Source: an uncultured Clostridia bacterium (GTDB lineage: Bacteria; Bacillota; Clostridia; Oscillospirales; UBA644). Taken from it: 37,222 nt of DNA. Below, in pieces: positions 15,151 through 22,274 of the stretch. The number at the start of each line of letters is the position of its first letter. The first letter of the stretch is position 1. The DNA is taken from positions 1 to 37,222 of the forward strand of contig CAOJUB010000019.1 in NCBI GenBank assembly GCA_948443805.1, written 5' to 3'. Position numbers and translations under genes: made by a program. The notes beneath the pieces were generated by a model that searched no databases, had not been told where the DNA came from, and worked only from the letters and a program-made list of their open reading frames with translations.

Positions 15151-15212
15151 CAGGAGCCCCCCTTGCTGACCAGACAAGGGGGGGCTCCTGTTCGATCCGC
15201 TGATCGCGGATC
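15151..15212. repeat. Two adjacent hairpins without T-tracts, between the MerR-fusion and GH109-like genes
   Basis: CAGGAGCCCCCCTTG (15151-15165) pairs with CAAGGGGGGGCTCCTG (15175-15190) with one bulged G. Next to it GATCCGC (15194-15200) pairs with GCGGATC (15206-15212). Neither strand has a run of T's after the first stem: the minus strand runs into A's and the plus strand into TTCGATCC. They may still end or stabilise the MerR-fusion transcript, whose stop codon is about 45 bases away, or be a REP-like repeat unit. Confidence 0.6.
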
Positions 15213-15258
15213 CGATTCGTGCTATTTGGAGGAACGATTATTCGCTATATAAATTCGG

Positions 15259-16350
15259 TTAGGGTCTACAATTTTTGCTTCCATCGTCTATAACCCGGAC
15301 GATTTCATCGGTCACTTCGGCAAACTGCCGGAGTTTGGCGGCAATTTTTTCTCTTCTGCCTTTGTCCTGCAGCGCACCGAGGGTTACGTTAAAACCGCCG
15401 CCGAGAGCTTCCAGGTTTTCCGGCGCACTGTTCCACATGGCTACATACTGTTCATACAGGCGGCTGACTTCATTCAAGAAGGTCAGATCGGGATTGAGCT
15501 GAAGCGCTTTTTCTAGAAATTCATGGTAACAGCTTCCAATGGTTGCTAAGGTGCAGACATAGTCGGTATGAGCCATCCAGGGATCAAATTCTTCCGGTTT
15601 TACGCTGTCATATTTTCCGTTTTCAATCTCGTCCGCCCATACGCGGAAGGCCTTTGCGCCTAAATAAAAACTGTCTCCTTCGGCCGTCATCAACTTTGGC
15701 AGATCAAGAATCGCTTTCCGATAAATTTCCGCAAGGTTCCGGGTTTCTTTCTTTTCTCCGACAAACAGCCAGCCGTATTTATCAATGAAATCCGGTTCTG
15801 AAATGTCGATTGCCCGGTCTAAATCAACGCTGCTCGGCTGATCGTTGTTTCCGGTAATATACAACAGCTTTTTCCCGTTTTCTTCATAACCGACAAATAC
15901 GCCGATAACCGGCCCGTCAATGCCCTCATAGAAAATAACGGGCAATCCTTTATCGATATAGGAAATAAGGGTATTGACATACATTTCCGTATTTTTTTTC
16001 AGCATTTTATTGGAAACAAAGGTGCTCGCATAGCCGCATTTTTCAAAGACCTGTTCGATAAACCGGCTGTCTCCCTCACAATATTCCAAAGAATCGCCGC
16101 GGTCGCACATCGTTTTGGTGCTGTGGAGCATATATTCGCTCAGACTGCTCCCCATATAACCGTTTTTCGGATACCGCTGTACAAATTGATCCCCGGTAAT
16201 TCCTGCAAAGAAAGAATAATCAAACTCTTTTTCGCCCAGGCACTCCATGACATAGCGGGCGCAGCCGTTGAACCAGAAGTTTTCACCGCGTTCATCGGTA
16301 ACAAGGCGGTGAAGGGTGGGAATGAGGTTATTGCTCTGTTTCGTAATCAT
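15259..16350 (-). CDS. Alternative product: stand-alone C39/BtrH-like domain protein from internal start
   Basis: The same frame as the C-terminal part of the MerR fusion, starting at the ATG at 16350 with AAAAGGAG 6 bases upstream, a site as good as those of single genes here. The 363-residue product begins MITKQSNNLIPTLHRLV. It contains the candidate nucleophile Cys30 in FNGCARYVME and a helical second half rich in Tyr, Trp and Asp. It may be the real second gene of a two-gene unit, with the fusion arising from the eight-A run, or an extra product of the fused gene. No signal peptide is present. Confidence 0.5.
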   Translation of the reverse strand: MITKQSNNLIPTLHRLVTDERGENFWFNGCARYVMECLGEKEFDYSFFAGITGDQFVQRYPKNGYMGSSLSEYMLHSTKTMCDRGDSLEYCEGDSRFIEQVFEKCGYASTFVSNKMLKKNTEMYVNTLISYIDKGLPVIFYEGIDGPVIGVFVGYEENGKKLLYITGNNDQPSSVDLDRAIDISEPDFIDKYGWLFVGEKKETRNLAEIYRKAILDLPKLMTAEGDSFYLGAKAFRVWADEIENGKYDSVKPEEFDPWMAHTDYVCTLATIGSCYHEFLEKALQLNPDLTFLNEVSRLYEQYVAMWNSAPENLEALGGGFNVTLGALQDKGRREKIAAKLRQFAEVTDEIVRVIDDGSKNCRP

Positions 16351-17994
16351 AAGAAGCTCCTTTTTTTTGAATCTATTTTTTTGCCTGCATGCAAGCTGGG
16401 ATACCGAAATGGAACGGAAATATTTTGCCCATTGGCCGTTTGAGCCAATATAAATATTTTTGGCTTCGTCCCGGCTCAGATCAAGCGTCATATACGGAAA
16501 ATGAACGCCGCAATATCGGATTTCGTCGTTCAGAATCACGGCCAGATGTTTTTCGCCGACAATGAGCGTCAGGTCGTTGTATTCCTTTTCCCGGATTTTT
16601 CCCCGGCCGGGAAAGAAATAACGGTTCAGAAAAACCGGCTGGCGGAATTCGATTGCTTCCTGCCGGGCGGGATCTTTTTCCCAGACGCCGTCGGACGCTT
16701 CGTTTTCCATATTGACGCCGAAATATTCGCCGGACATCGACATCGTTACGCCCGGATCGCCGCGGTAGCAGATTAAACTGCCTTCCTCGGCGCCGTACTG
16801 AAAACCGCCGCTGCCTTCGATTTTAAATGTAATATCGACCCGGTACGGTAGCTTGACCGAAACGTTGGTATCCAGAACCCGCGTCCGGATCCATCCGATA
16901 TATTTCGCTTCGCCGTTTTCGAGTATTTGGTAATGCGGACCGTTGACCGGTGTGATACTGTCGAGCGGCACGTCTTTTTTCCATAGAACGGGATTGTCTT
17001 TTTCGATTTCTTCTATCGAGACGGAATGGGGATCCACTTCTTTTTCCTTCTCGAAAAGGTCTGCGTTGGCGATGCGTTTTTTTACCGGAATATACATGCA
17101 TAAAAGGTCTCTGCGCTCATCCGGTGAAATCAGCTCTTCCATAAGCACCGGCTGACGGAGCTCTTCATGGCTGCTGTAATCAATCTGGTAAAATTGGTTT
17201 TCGTCTAAACTGGCAACAAGTGTTTGTAGCCGTTCGCCCAAATCTTCGTCGGCATAGACATTGGTGGCGGCATAGAGCCCGCCGGGGAATACGGCGTCGG
17301 TGAATTCGCTTTGATTCGGATAGTCTTCTGCAATGCGGAGAAGAAATGCATCGCCAGAGTTTGTCTGGCATTCAAACATTTCATGGCTTCCGGGCTTTCC
17401 CGGTTTCAGCCCTTTTTCCTGAATGAAACGCCAGAATCCGTCGGCATCCGAAACGCCGGGCGGTGTTTTCCGGATGGAGGATAACATTCGCATGGAAGGC
17501 AGCGATACAATTGCCGCATCAACCGGTTTTGTCAGTTTTTTGCTGACCGCTTCCAGCTGCGCATAGGTAACCGGTTTTTGCTGCTCCATTAACTGAAACT
17601 GGTTTTCCATTTCTTCATAGAGCAGGGGCATTGCGGTAACGGATTTGATTCCGTGTTCTTCCATTTTCTGCAAAAAAGTGTTGATGATATTCTTTAATTC
17701 GGAAAGCGCGGTGACTTCCTTGTTGATTTCATCGATTTTCCGGCAGAACACATTGACGATTTCAGATATTTCATTGCTTTGATAAATTTGAAGAATATCT
17801 TTTATCGGGATTTGCATTTTACGCAGGATTTTGATCTGTTCAAGCCGGTTGACGGTTTCATCGTCATAATAGCGGTACGCCTCAAACTGCGGCCGGACGC
17901 TCCGGATCAGACCTACCTGTTCATAATAACGCAGGGTTCGCGAGGATAGTCCTGTTTTTTTCGTCAGTTCCGTGATTTTTATGAAATTTTCCAA
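15259..17994 (-). CDS. MerR regulator fused to GyrI-like, jelly-roll and cysteine peptidase-like domains
   Basis: A continuous 911-residue frame. In order: MerR helix-turn-helix (about 1-70, ITELTKKTGLSSRTLRYYEQVGLI), dimerisation coiled coil (75-125), GyrI-like effector domain (about 155-315, ending MYIPVKKR), a beta-rich concanavalin-like jelly roll (about 335-540, with GGFQYGAEEGSLICYRG, YNDLTLIVGEKHLAVILNDEI and IYIGSNGQWAKYF), and a C-terminal domain (549-911) resembling C39/BtrH-type papain-fold proteins (FWFNGCARYVMECLG with a candidate nucleophile Cys, DKGLPVIFYEG, GKKLLYITGNND). The TTG at 17994 is chosen as start because AAAGGAG lies 9 bases upstream, while the ATG at 18015 contains that site. 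Residues 543-545 are coded by eight A's directly before a strong internal ribosome binding site and ATG at 16350, so it may be made as one or two proteins. The ligand is unknown. Confidence 0.75.
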   Translation of the reverse strand: MENFIKITELTKKTGLSSRTLRYYEQVGLIRSVRPQFEAYRYYDDETVNRLEQIKILRKMQIPIKDILQIYQSNEISEIVNVFCRKIDEINKEVTALSELKNIINTFLQKMEEHGIKSVTAMPLLYEEMENQFQLMEQQKPVTYAQLEAVSKKLTKPVDAAIVSLPSMRMLSSIRKTPPGVSDADGFWRFIQEKGLKPGKPGSHEMFECQTNSGDAFLLRIAEDYPNQSEFTDAVFPGGLYAATNVYADEDLGERLQTLVASLDENQFYQIDYSSHEELRQPVLMEELISPDERRDLLCMYIPVKKRIANADLFEKEKEVDPHSVSIEEIEKDNPVLWKKDVPLDSITPVNGPHYQILENGEAKYIGWIRTRVLDTNVSVKLPYRVDITFKIEGSGGFQYGAEEGSLICYRGDPGVTMSMSGEYFGVNMENEASDGVWEKDPARQEAIEFRQPVFLNRYFFPGRGKIREKEYNDLTLIVGEKHLAVILNDEIRYCGVHFPYMTLDLSRDEAKNIYIGSNGQWAKYFRSISVSQLACRQKNRFKKKELLMITKQSNNLIPTLHRLVTDERGENFWFNGCARYVMECLGEKEFDYSFFAGITGDQFVQRYPKNGYMGSSLSEYMLHSTKTMCDRGDSLEYCEGDSRFIEQVFEKCGYASTFVSNKMLKKNTEMYVNTLISYIDKGLPVIFYEGIDGPVIGVFVGYEENGKKLLYITGNNDQPSSVDLDRAIDISEPDFIDKYGWLFVGEKKETRNLAEIYRKAILDLPKLMTAEGDSFYLGAKAFRVWADEIENGKYDSVKPEEFDPWMAHTDYVCTLATIGSCYHEFLEKALQLNPDLTFLNEVSRLYEQYVAMWNSAPENLEALGGGFNVTLGALQDKGRREKIAAKLRQFAEVTDEIVRVIDDGSKNCRP
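16348..16368 (-). promoter_or_regulatory. A8 run, internal ribosome binding site and start codon at the fusion junction
   Basis: On the minus strand eight A's (16368-16361) run into GGAGCTTCTT and ATG (16350-16348). In the genome frame this reads through as K-K-K-E-L-L-M. With one A fewer the upstream frame ends at the TGA within ATGA, the standard stop/start overlap of coupled genes. Runs of this length are known sites of polymerase slippage. Confidence 0.7.
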
Positions 17995-18167
17995 GGGGTG
18001 ACACTCCTTTCCCATTTGCTGGTTATTTTTTTTCTCTATGAACTTGGTATTTTTATCCTGAAGTAAAAATCCGGCATGCCGGCAAGAATCTTTTTGCCAT
18101 TTAATTCGAAGGCTCGTCCGATTCTTTCACCGGGCGGTTGCACCGAAACCTCTTACTCTCTGCCTAT

Positions 18168-18198
18168 AGTATACCACTTGACCTAACGTCAATGTCAA
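18168..18198 (-). promoter_or_regulatory. MerR-type promoter/operator for the MerR fusion gene
   Basis: TTGACA (18198-18193) and TATACT (18173-18168) on the minus strand are separated by 19 bases. The spacer contains the perfect dyad TTGAC-GTTAG-GTCAA. An over-long spacer with a central dyad is the hallmark of promoters activated by MerR proteins. It lies about 175 bases before the start codon. The 17995-18273 gap holds no other feature I can name. Confidence 0.8.
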
Positions 18199-18273
18199 CC
18201 CTTTTTTTATAAAAAAGTGAAATTTTTTTCATATTTCCGGGAGGTTTCTGAGAAAGGAGCGGCTAGAAACCGT

Positions 18274-19374
18274 TCAGGCGGGAAATTCCTGTATTTTTTC
18301 GATCAGTTGACATATCGCTTCTGCTTCCTCTTTGTTTGTCAGCCAAAACTGAATCATCCGGGAGGATTCGGTTATAAAATTTTTGTATGGCAGACGGCAC
18401 AGACTAAAACCGCTGTAGGTTTCCAGATTGCTTTGGTTTGCACATTTCCCGCAGGATACGCAACCGAAATTTTGTATCGCTTTTTGAATCGTTTCCGGCA
18501 GGCTGTTCCTCTTGTCAATGACAACTTTTGCCGCTTCGTAGGAGAGCGGAAGGCAGAGGTATATTTGATTGTATTGAATGTGGAAAGTACAAATGGTTTT
18601 CTTTTTCTGGGTGAATTTGACAATCCAGTTTGGAAAAACATAAGTATTTACAGAAATGTTTGTTTGCAGATGCCTTTCCTGGCAAAGTTTGCCGACCAGA
18701 TTCTTCCACAGCGTTTGCTGATCGGGAATCAGCCCTAATAGGTTCGGATGCAGCGGGGAAAATGCTTCACGGCTCGGGCTGTTTTTTCCGATAATGGTTT
18801 CAAAATCGGCCATTAAAAAGATCGTTGCCGGCGGGGCGTAATCTTTTTTTACTTCCGTTTGGGGGAGTCTGTCGGTCAGATATTTGATTGCCGGCAGCAA
18901 TTGACTGTTCCTTTCATAGAATACCTGGAAAGTATCGCAGGTAGCATAGGTTTTGGCCGGTTGCCCCTGCTTGAAAAAATGAAAATAAAATGCGTGGTTC
19001 GCCAGAAATGGAAGATACTTATTTATTGGTTTTTTAAAGATTTGCTTGAATTTTTGTTTCTCAACAACAAGAGAACCGGTATCTCCGTCCTTTTTTACCG
19101 TTCCGGCAGCGGCGAAGGCATACAGACAAAACGCGGTGTCGGTCAGATAATGGTAGTCTTCCAGATCATTTTGCAGAATGCCGATTTTTGTTTTTATTTT
19201 TTCGGCGGTGGAAATTTTAAATGTTTTATAATCTGCATACAGCGTCCGAAAACATTCTGAAAAAGCGCGCAGACCGGATGTCAGCTCTTCCAGAAGCGAA
19301 AAATTTTTTATCCGTTCATCCGAGATATCGCAAACGCTTCTTTCCCAAAATATGGCTTGGTTTTGAATCGACAT
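18274..19374 (-). CDS. Unrecognised protein with CxxCxxC motif and DUF3788-like C-terminal part
   Basis: A 366-residue protein without signal peptide or membrane helix. The last 150 residues resemble DUF3788 proteins: NWIVKFTQKKKTICTFHIQ, a strand-rich YLCLPLSYEAAKVV, then the FGCVSCGKC motif (three Cys spaced CxxCxxC) and ESSRMIQFWLTNKEEAEAICQLIEKI at the end. The Cys cluster could hold zinc or an iron-sulphur cluster. The N-terminal 200 residues are basic and helical and match nothing I recognise. AAGGG lies 8 bases before the ATG at 19374. It sits between two MerR-GyrI regulators on the same strand and may be a target of either. Family assignment is tentative. Confidence 0.6.
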   Translation of the reverse strand: MSIQNQAIFWERSVCDISDERIKNFSLLEELTSGLRAFSECFRTLYADYKTFKISTAEKIKTKIGILQNDLEDYHYLTDTAFCLYAFAAAGTVKKDGDTGSLVVEKQKFKQIFKKPINKYLPFLANHAFYFHFFKQGQPAKTYATCDTFQVFYERNSQLLPAIKYLTDRLPQTEVKKDYAPPATIFLMADFETIIGKNSPSREAFSPLHPNLLGLIPDQQTLWKNLVGKLCQERHLQTNISVNTYVFPNWIVKFTQKKKTICTFHIQYNQIYLCLPLSYEAAKVVIDKRNSLPETIQKAIQNFGCVSCGKCANQSNLETYSGFSLCRLPYKNFITESSRMIQFWLTNKEEAEAICQLIEKIQEFPA

Positions 19375-19398
19375 CGAACCATCCCTTTTCTCTTAATT

Positions 19399-19428
19399 TT
19401 TATGGTTTTGGCTGGAACTTTGTGTCAA
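19399..19428 (-). promoter_or_regulatory. Possible promoter for the CxxCxxC protein gene
   Basis: TTGACA (19428-19423) on the minus strand is followed after 18 bases by CATAAA (19404-19399), a weak -10 box, 25 bases before the start codon. Confidence 0.4.
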
Positions 19429-19475
19429 AGTCTGTTTGCCTGAACCATGTTACGGAGTTTCTGTGGCATGATTTA

Positions 19476-20465
19476 CTATTTTTCCCTGATCGGAACAAGC
19501 AGATCGATTTGCTGAAGTTTTCCGGATTCTTCGGGAGACAGGTTCTTGTTATACAGATTGATGTAATTCAGGTGTTCTTCCAGCAGCCCGTTCATGCATT
19601 CTCCGCCGTCATCAACGAGCACGGCTTCGTATTTTTCGTTATTGCAGGCCCATTGCACGATCCACGGCCATTCTTCAAATGCGCCCATGGGAATCATATG
19701 CGCGCAGTACAGGCCGCCGGGAAAGGTCTTTTTGACATAGGGTTCCCTGACCGGCAGGTCGTCCGGAATGGTCAGCCATCTTTCGTAGCCATGGTCATTG
19801 TCGTTGTCCGAGGTTCCGTTCGGATGATTGAAGCCGTAGTGTCTGAAATCCGGTTTGATTTCGGCCAGGCGATATTCTTTGATGAATTCCTTTGCCAGCC
19901 GGTCGGTTTCGTCTTCCGGCGAACCTCCGATACAGTGAATGCTGGCAACAGTTGCCGGCGGAAGATAGAGAATCCGTACGTCGCGGTCGTTTAATTGGCT
20001 GATTTTCTGGCTGGCCTGATTTAAGTCTTCCATTGTTTTTTCTTCTCTGAAGTATTTTTTTGTTACGGCAAGCGTATGAAAAAGGTCTTCGCTTTCCCAG
20101 GTCTCCATGTTTAATTGCAGTTGCATATTGCTGTTCAGCTGATCGATGAACCTCTGTAAGATAGAACGAATTGTTGATAACGCGGTGATTTCTTCATCCA
20201 CTTCATTCATGCTTTCTTCAAATACTTGCAGCGCCAGCAGCGCGTCGTTGTTTTTCAGAATTTCCGCAATTTTTTTGAGCGGAATCCGGAGTTTTCTCAA
20301 AATAAGGATTTGCCGCAGCCGTTTTATGGTGTCTTCCGAATAGACACGGTAGGCATAACCGGCTTTTCTTTCACTCTGTATTAAGCCGAGTTCTTCATAA
20401 TACCGCAAAGTTCTTGTCGATAGATTCAATCCTTTGGAGATTTGGCTGATAGTTTGTTTTTCCAT
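19476..20465 (-). CDS. MerR family transcriptional regulator with GyrI-like effector domain
   Basis: A 329-residue ligand-responsive regulator. The N-terminal winged helix is clear (ISQISKGLNLSTRTLRYYEELGLI, then YRVYSEDTIKRLRQILILRKLRIPLKKIAEIL). A coiled coil follows at about 80-125, then a GyrI-like effector-binding domain at about 165-329 (RILYLPPATVASIHCIGG; KKTFPGGLYCAHMIPMG; LVPIREK end). It shares domain order and several segments (PPATVAS/LPSMRMLS, FPGGLYAA/FPGGLYCA) with the first half of the MerR fusion, so the two are paralogues. The ATG at 20465 has AAAGGGGG 8 bases upstream. A promoter with a 19-bp spacer lies just upstream, suggesting it controls its own transcription. The inducer is unknown; this class often senses hydrophobic or cationic drugs. 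Confidence 0.9.
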   Translation of the reverse strand: MEKQTISQISKGLNLSTRTLRYYEELGLIQSERKAGYAYRVYSEDTIKRLRQILILRKLRIPLKKIAEILKNNDALLALQVFEESMNEVDEEITALSTIRSILQRFIDQLNSNMQLQLNMETWESEDLFHTLAVTKKYFREEKTMEDLNQASQKISQLNDRDVRILYLPPATVASIHCIGGSPEDETDRLAKEFIKEYRLAEIKPDFRHYGFNHPNGTSDNDNDHGYERWLTIPDDLPVREPYVKKTFPGGLYCAHMIPMGAFEEWPWIVQWACNNEKYEAVLVDDGGECMNGLLEEHLNYINLYNKNLSPEESGKLQQIDLLVPIREK

Positions 20466-20547
20466 GTTTTATACCCCCTTTGAACGCCCGTCTGTAAGGG
20501 AAAGGTTTCTGGTGCGTATCCGCAGAGAAACGGCTTGCCCTGCTTTG

Positions 20548-20578
20548 ATTATAAACTGTTACGTCGCGGAAGAGTCAA
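20548..20578 (-). promoter_or_regulatory. MerR-type promoter/operator for the second MerR gene
   Basis: TTGACT (20578-20573) and TATAAT (20553-20548) on the minus strand are 19 bases apart. The spacer region holds an imperfect dyad, ACTCTTCCG against CGTAACAGT (7 of 9 positions match). This points to autoregulation by the MerR protein encoded 80 bases downstream. Confidence 0.78.
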
Positions 20579-20627
20579 GTTGTTTATCCTAAAGTTTGAT
20601 TATTTTTCACATTTTACCGCGGCAATA

Positions 20628-20651
20628 TAAAAAACAAAGCCGCTGACGGCT
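20628..20651 (-). terminator. Weak rho-independent terminator after the APH-type kinase gene
   Basis: On the minus strand AGCCG (20651-20647) pairs with CGGCT (20642-20638) over a four-base loop and is followed by TTGTTTTTT. The stem is short, so termination may be partial. It lies between the kinase gene and the MerR promoter. Confidence 0.6.
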
Positions 20652-20744
20652 GCGGACTTCCGGCGGTCGTTTGCTAAGTGCAGACTGAATATCCGACGGG
20701 AGATCGGCTTTTGTATGGTCGCTGCACGGATTACTGTAAAAAAC

Positions 20745-21659
20745 TTACAACACTTCTTTCAGCTTTTCCGCCAGTTTTTCAGCCGATTCCTGATGTACGG
20801 GAACCTGCGCGTCGTGATAATGAGCGATTTCTGTATAGTATTCATAGAATCGTCTCTTTTTTTCAAAGTTTTTGCTGAGCGGAACTTTTTTTGCGTAGCG
20901 GTCGAGCAAACCGTATTCTTTTCCGTTGGCGTTGTCAAGCTGATAAAGGTCAAGTTCACTGTCTGCCCAGCGGCAGCCAAAGGGATCGATTACGGCGGCG
21001 GCTTCGGTTTTCTCTTCGTTGAGCAGGATATTCCAGGTGTTATAGTCTCCGTGTATCAGCCTGGCTCGGGGAATCGGCTGATCGAAAAGATCATCGAATT
21101 TTCGGAGGGAAGTTTCAAAAACTGATAAAGCCGCGGCGGAAAGCTGCCCTTTGTCAAACAGCTTTTTTGCTTTACCAACGGTTTCTTTTGCGGTAGGATA
21201 ATAGCAGTCCTGCCATTGGGCGAAAGTTTTTCCGCCGGATATTTCGCCGAAACCTTCCGAACGGGTAGTATTATGGAGGGCGATCAGATTATCAACGATC
21301 TGCTGGCCGATTTTTTCCTTTGCGCCGGGTGGCAGGGCAGATACGTCCAGAAATCCGGCGTTTACGCCGGGGAGATATTCCATCAGAAGAAGATCGTATG
21401 AAAAGCCGGTTTGCTCTTTTTCCGACAGATGATACAGAGCCGGCATTTTCAGCAGGGAATGAGCTGTCAGTACGGTTATTTGTTCCGCTTCTTTTCGGGC
21501 AAGTCCGGGAAACAGATAAACTTTGCAGACTACGGAAAAAGGGGAAACGGGGAGTGAAACATGAAAAACCCTTCCGTAAAATCCGCCGCCCAGCGGTTCA
21601 ATTTTTTGGAGAGAGACGCCATAATGACCGATGATTGTTTTTTCAATTGAATCCTGCAT
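20745..21659 (-). CDS. Aminoglycoside phosphotransferase (APH)-fold kinase
   Basis: Predicted small-molecule kinase of 304 residues. The catalytic loop HGDYNTWNIL lies at 203-212 (Asp205 as base, Asn208 and Asn210 for metal) and the DPFG metal-binding motif has Asp225. The N-terminal lobe has a glycine-rich loop (PLGGGFYGRVFHV) and an ATP-anchoring Lys in VVCKVYLF. The hinge reads LLMEYLPG. The APH family includes antibiotic kinases, choline and homoserine kinases; the substrate cannot be told and no resistance claim is justified. AAGGAG lies 8 bases before the ATG at 21659. A consensus promoter with an embedded palindrome precedes it. It is followed by a weak terminator and then the MerR gene. 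Confidence 0.85.
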   Translation of the reverse strand: MQDSIEKTIIGHYGVSLQKIEPLGGGFYGRVFHVSLPVSPFSVVCKVYLFPGLARKEAEQITVLTAHSLLKMPALYHLSEKEQTGFSYDLLLMEYLPGVNAGFLDVSALPPGAKEKIGQQIVDNLIALHNTTRSEGFGEISGGKTFAQWQDCYYPTAKETVGKAKKLFDKGQLSAAALSVFETSLRKFDDLFDQPIPRARLIHGDYNTWNILLNEEKTEAAAVIDPFGCRWADSELDLYQLDNANGKEYGLLDRYAKKVPLSKNFEKKRRFYEYYTEIAHYHDAQVPVHQESAEKLAEKLKEVL

Positions 21660-21736
21660 AAAAAGATCTCCTTTTTCAGAAATAGAATACGGTTTGAATG
21701 TTTTGGCTGTAGGGCAGAAGAAAACCCCTTTTCCTT

Positions 21737-21776
21737 ATTATAATAAAAAACAACGGATTTGTCAAAATCCGTTGTT
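21737..21776 (-). promoter_or_regulatory. Consensus promoter overlapped by a perfect 28-base palindrome, before the APH-type kinase gene
   Basis: On the minus strand TTGACA (21765-21760), a 17-base spacer and TATAAT (21742-21737) match the sigma-A consensus exactly. The palindrome AACAACGGATTT-TGAC-AAATCCGTTGTT (21776-21749) covers the -35 box and half the spacer. This fits a repressor operator; as RNA it could also be a terminator, since runs of T's flank it on both strands. The rest of 21660-21966 shows no gene. Confidence 0.75.
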
Positions 21777-21966
21777 TGTTTTTTTGATTTTATGAAAAAA
21801 AAGAGGATAGCAATTGAAAAAGAAATATGTAAAATAGGTGATGTCCTTGTTTTTTTCAGAGTGGCTTCGGCAGTTTGAGAATTTCCTTGTTTTTTAACAG
21901 AAAGCTGTTTGTGAAATAGAAAAGACTTGTTCCTTGCCGGAATTTTTGTTTTGATAGGTTTTCAAT

Positions 21967-21999
21967 AAAAAAACGGAACGAGTATCACTCGTTCCGTTT
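21967..21999 (-). terminator. Rho-independent terminator of the tRNA-Thr/tRNA-Tyr transcript
   Basis: AAACGGAACGAG and CTCGTTCCGTTT form a perfect 12-bp stem with a five-base loop, followed by seven T's on the minus strand. It begins immediately after the CCA end of tRNA-Tyr. Confidence 0.92.
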
Positions 22000-22084
22000 T
22001 GGTGGGAGAGGGTGGGTTCGAACCACCGAAGTCAGTGACAACAGATTTACAGTCTGCCCCCTTTGGCCGCTCGGGAACTCTCCC
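22000..22084 (-). tRNA. tRNA-Tyr (GUA anticodon)
   Basis: A class II tRNA of 85 bases. The acceptor arms GGGAGAG (22084-22078) and CTCTCCC (22010-22004) pair perfectly, the 3' A-CCA is encoded, the anticodon loop reads CUGUAAAUC with GUA, the long variable arm follows, and the T loop is GGTTCGAACC. It lies 3 bases after tRNA-Thr in the same transcript. Confidence 0.97.
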
Positions 22085-22087
22085 ATA

Positions 22088-22162
22088 TGGAGCTGGTGAT
22101 CGGAGTCGAACCAACAACCTGCTGATTACAAATCAGCTGCTCTGCCATTGAGCCACACCAGC
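22088..22162 (-). tRNA. tRNA-Thr (UGU anticodon)
   Basis: A 75-base cloverleaf. The acceptor arm GCTGGTG (22162-22156) pairs with CACCAGC, the anticodon stem-loop CTGATTTGTAATCAG gives UGU, the T loop is GGTTCGACTCC, and CCA is encoded at 22090-22088. It is first in the tRNA pair. Confidence 0.97.
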
Positions 22163-22208
22163 ATTTTATTGCTTTGACCGAAGGTTCGCTATGTCAACCG
22201 ACCTGATT

Positions 22209-22237
22209 ATTATATCACAAACCCCCGGTAAAAGCAA
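22209..22237 (-). promoter_or_regulatory. Promoter of the tRNA pair
   Basis: TTGCTT (22237-22232) and TATAAT (22214-22209) on the minus strand are 17 bases apart, about 45 bases before tRNA-Thr. The tRNAs therefore need not depend on read-through from ftsH. Confidence 0.75.
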
Positions 22238-22274
22238 TGGATTATTTGTAACTATATTGTAAATTTTATTTGAA

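Noticed and set aside
17995-18015. ATG at 18015 as start of the MerR fusion
   Set aside because: Its first codons form the ribosome binding site of the TTG at 17994, and nothing resembling a site precedes the ATG.
21792-21878. 28-codon ATG frame beginning MKKKRIAIEKEI
   Set aside because: No ribosome binding site, AT-rich start; it looks like chance in the gap between the tRNAs and the kinase gene.
22060-22162. tRNA pair as an integration site for a mobile element
   Set aside because: No integrase gene, no direct repeat of the tRNA 3' end and no foreign gene content was seen beside it.
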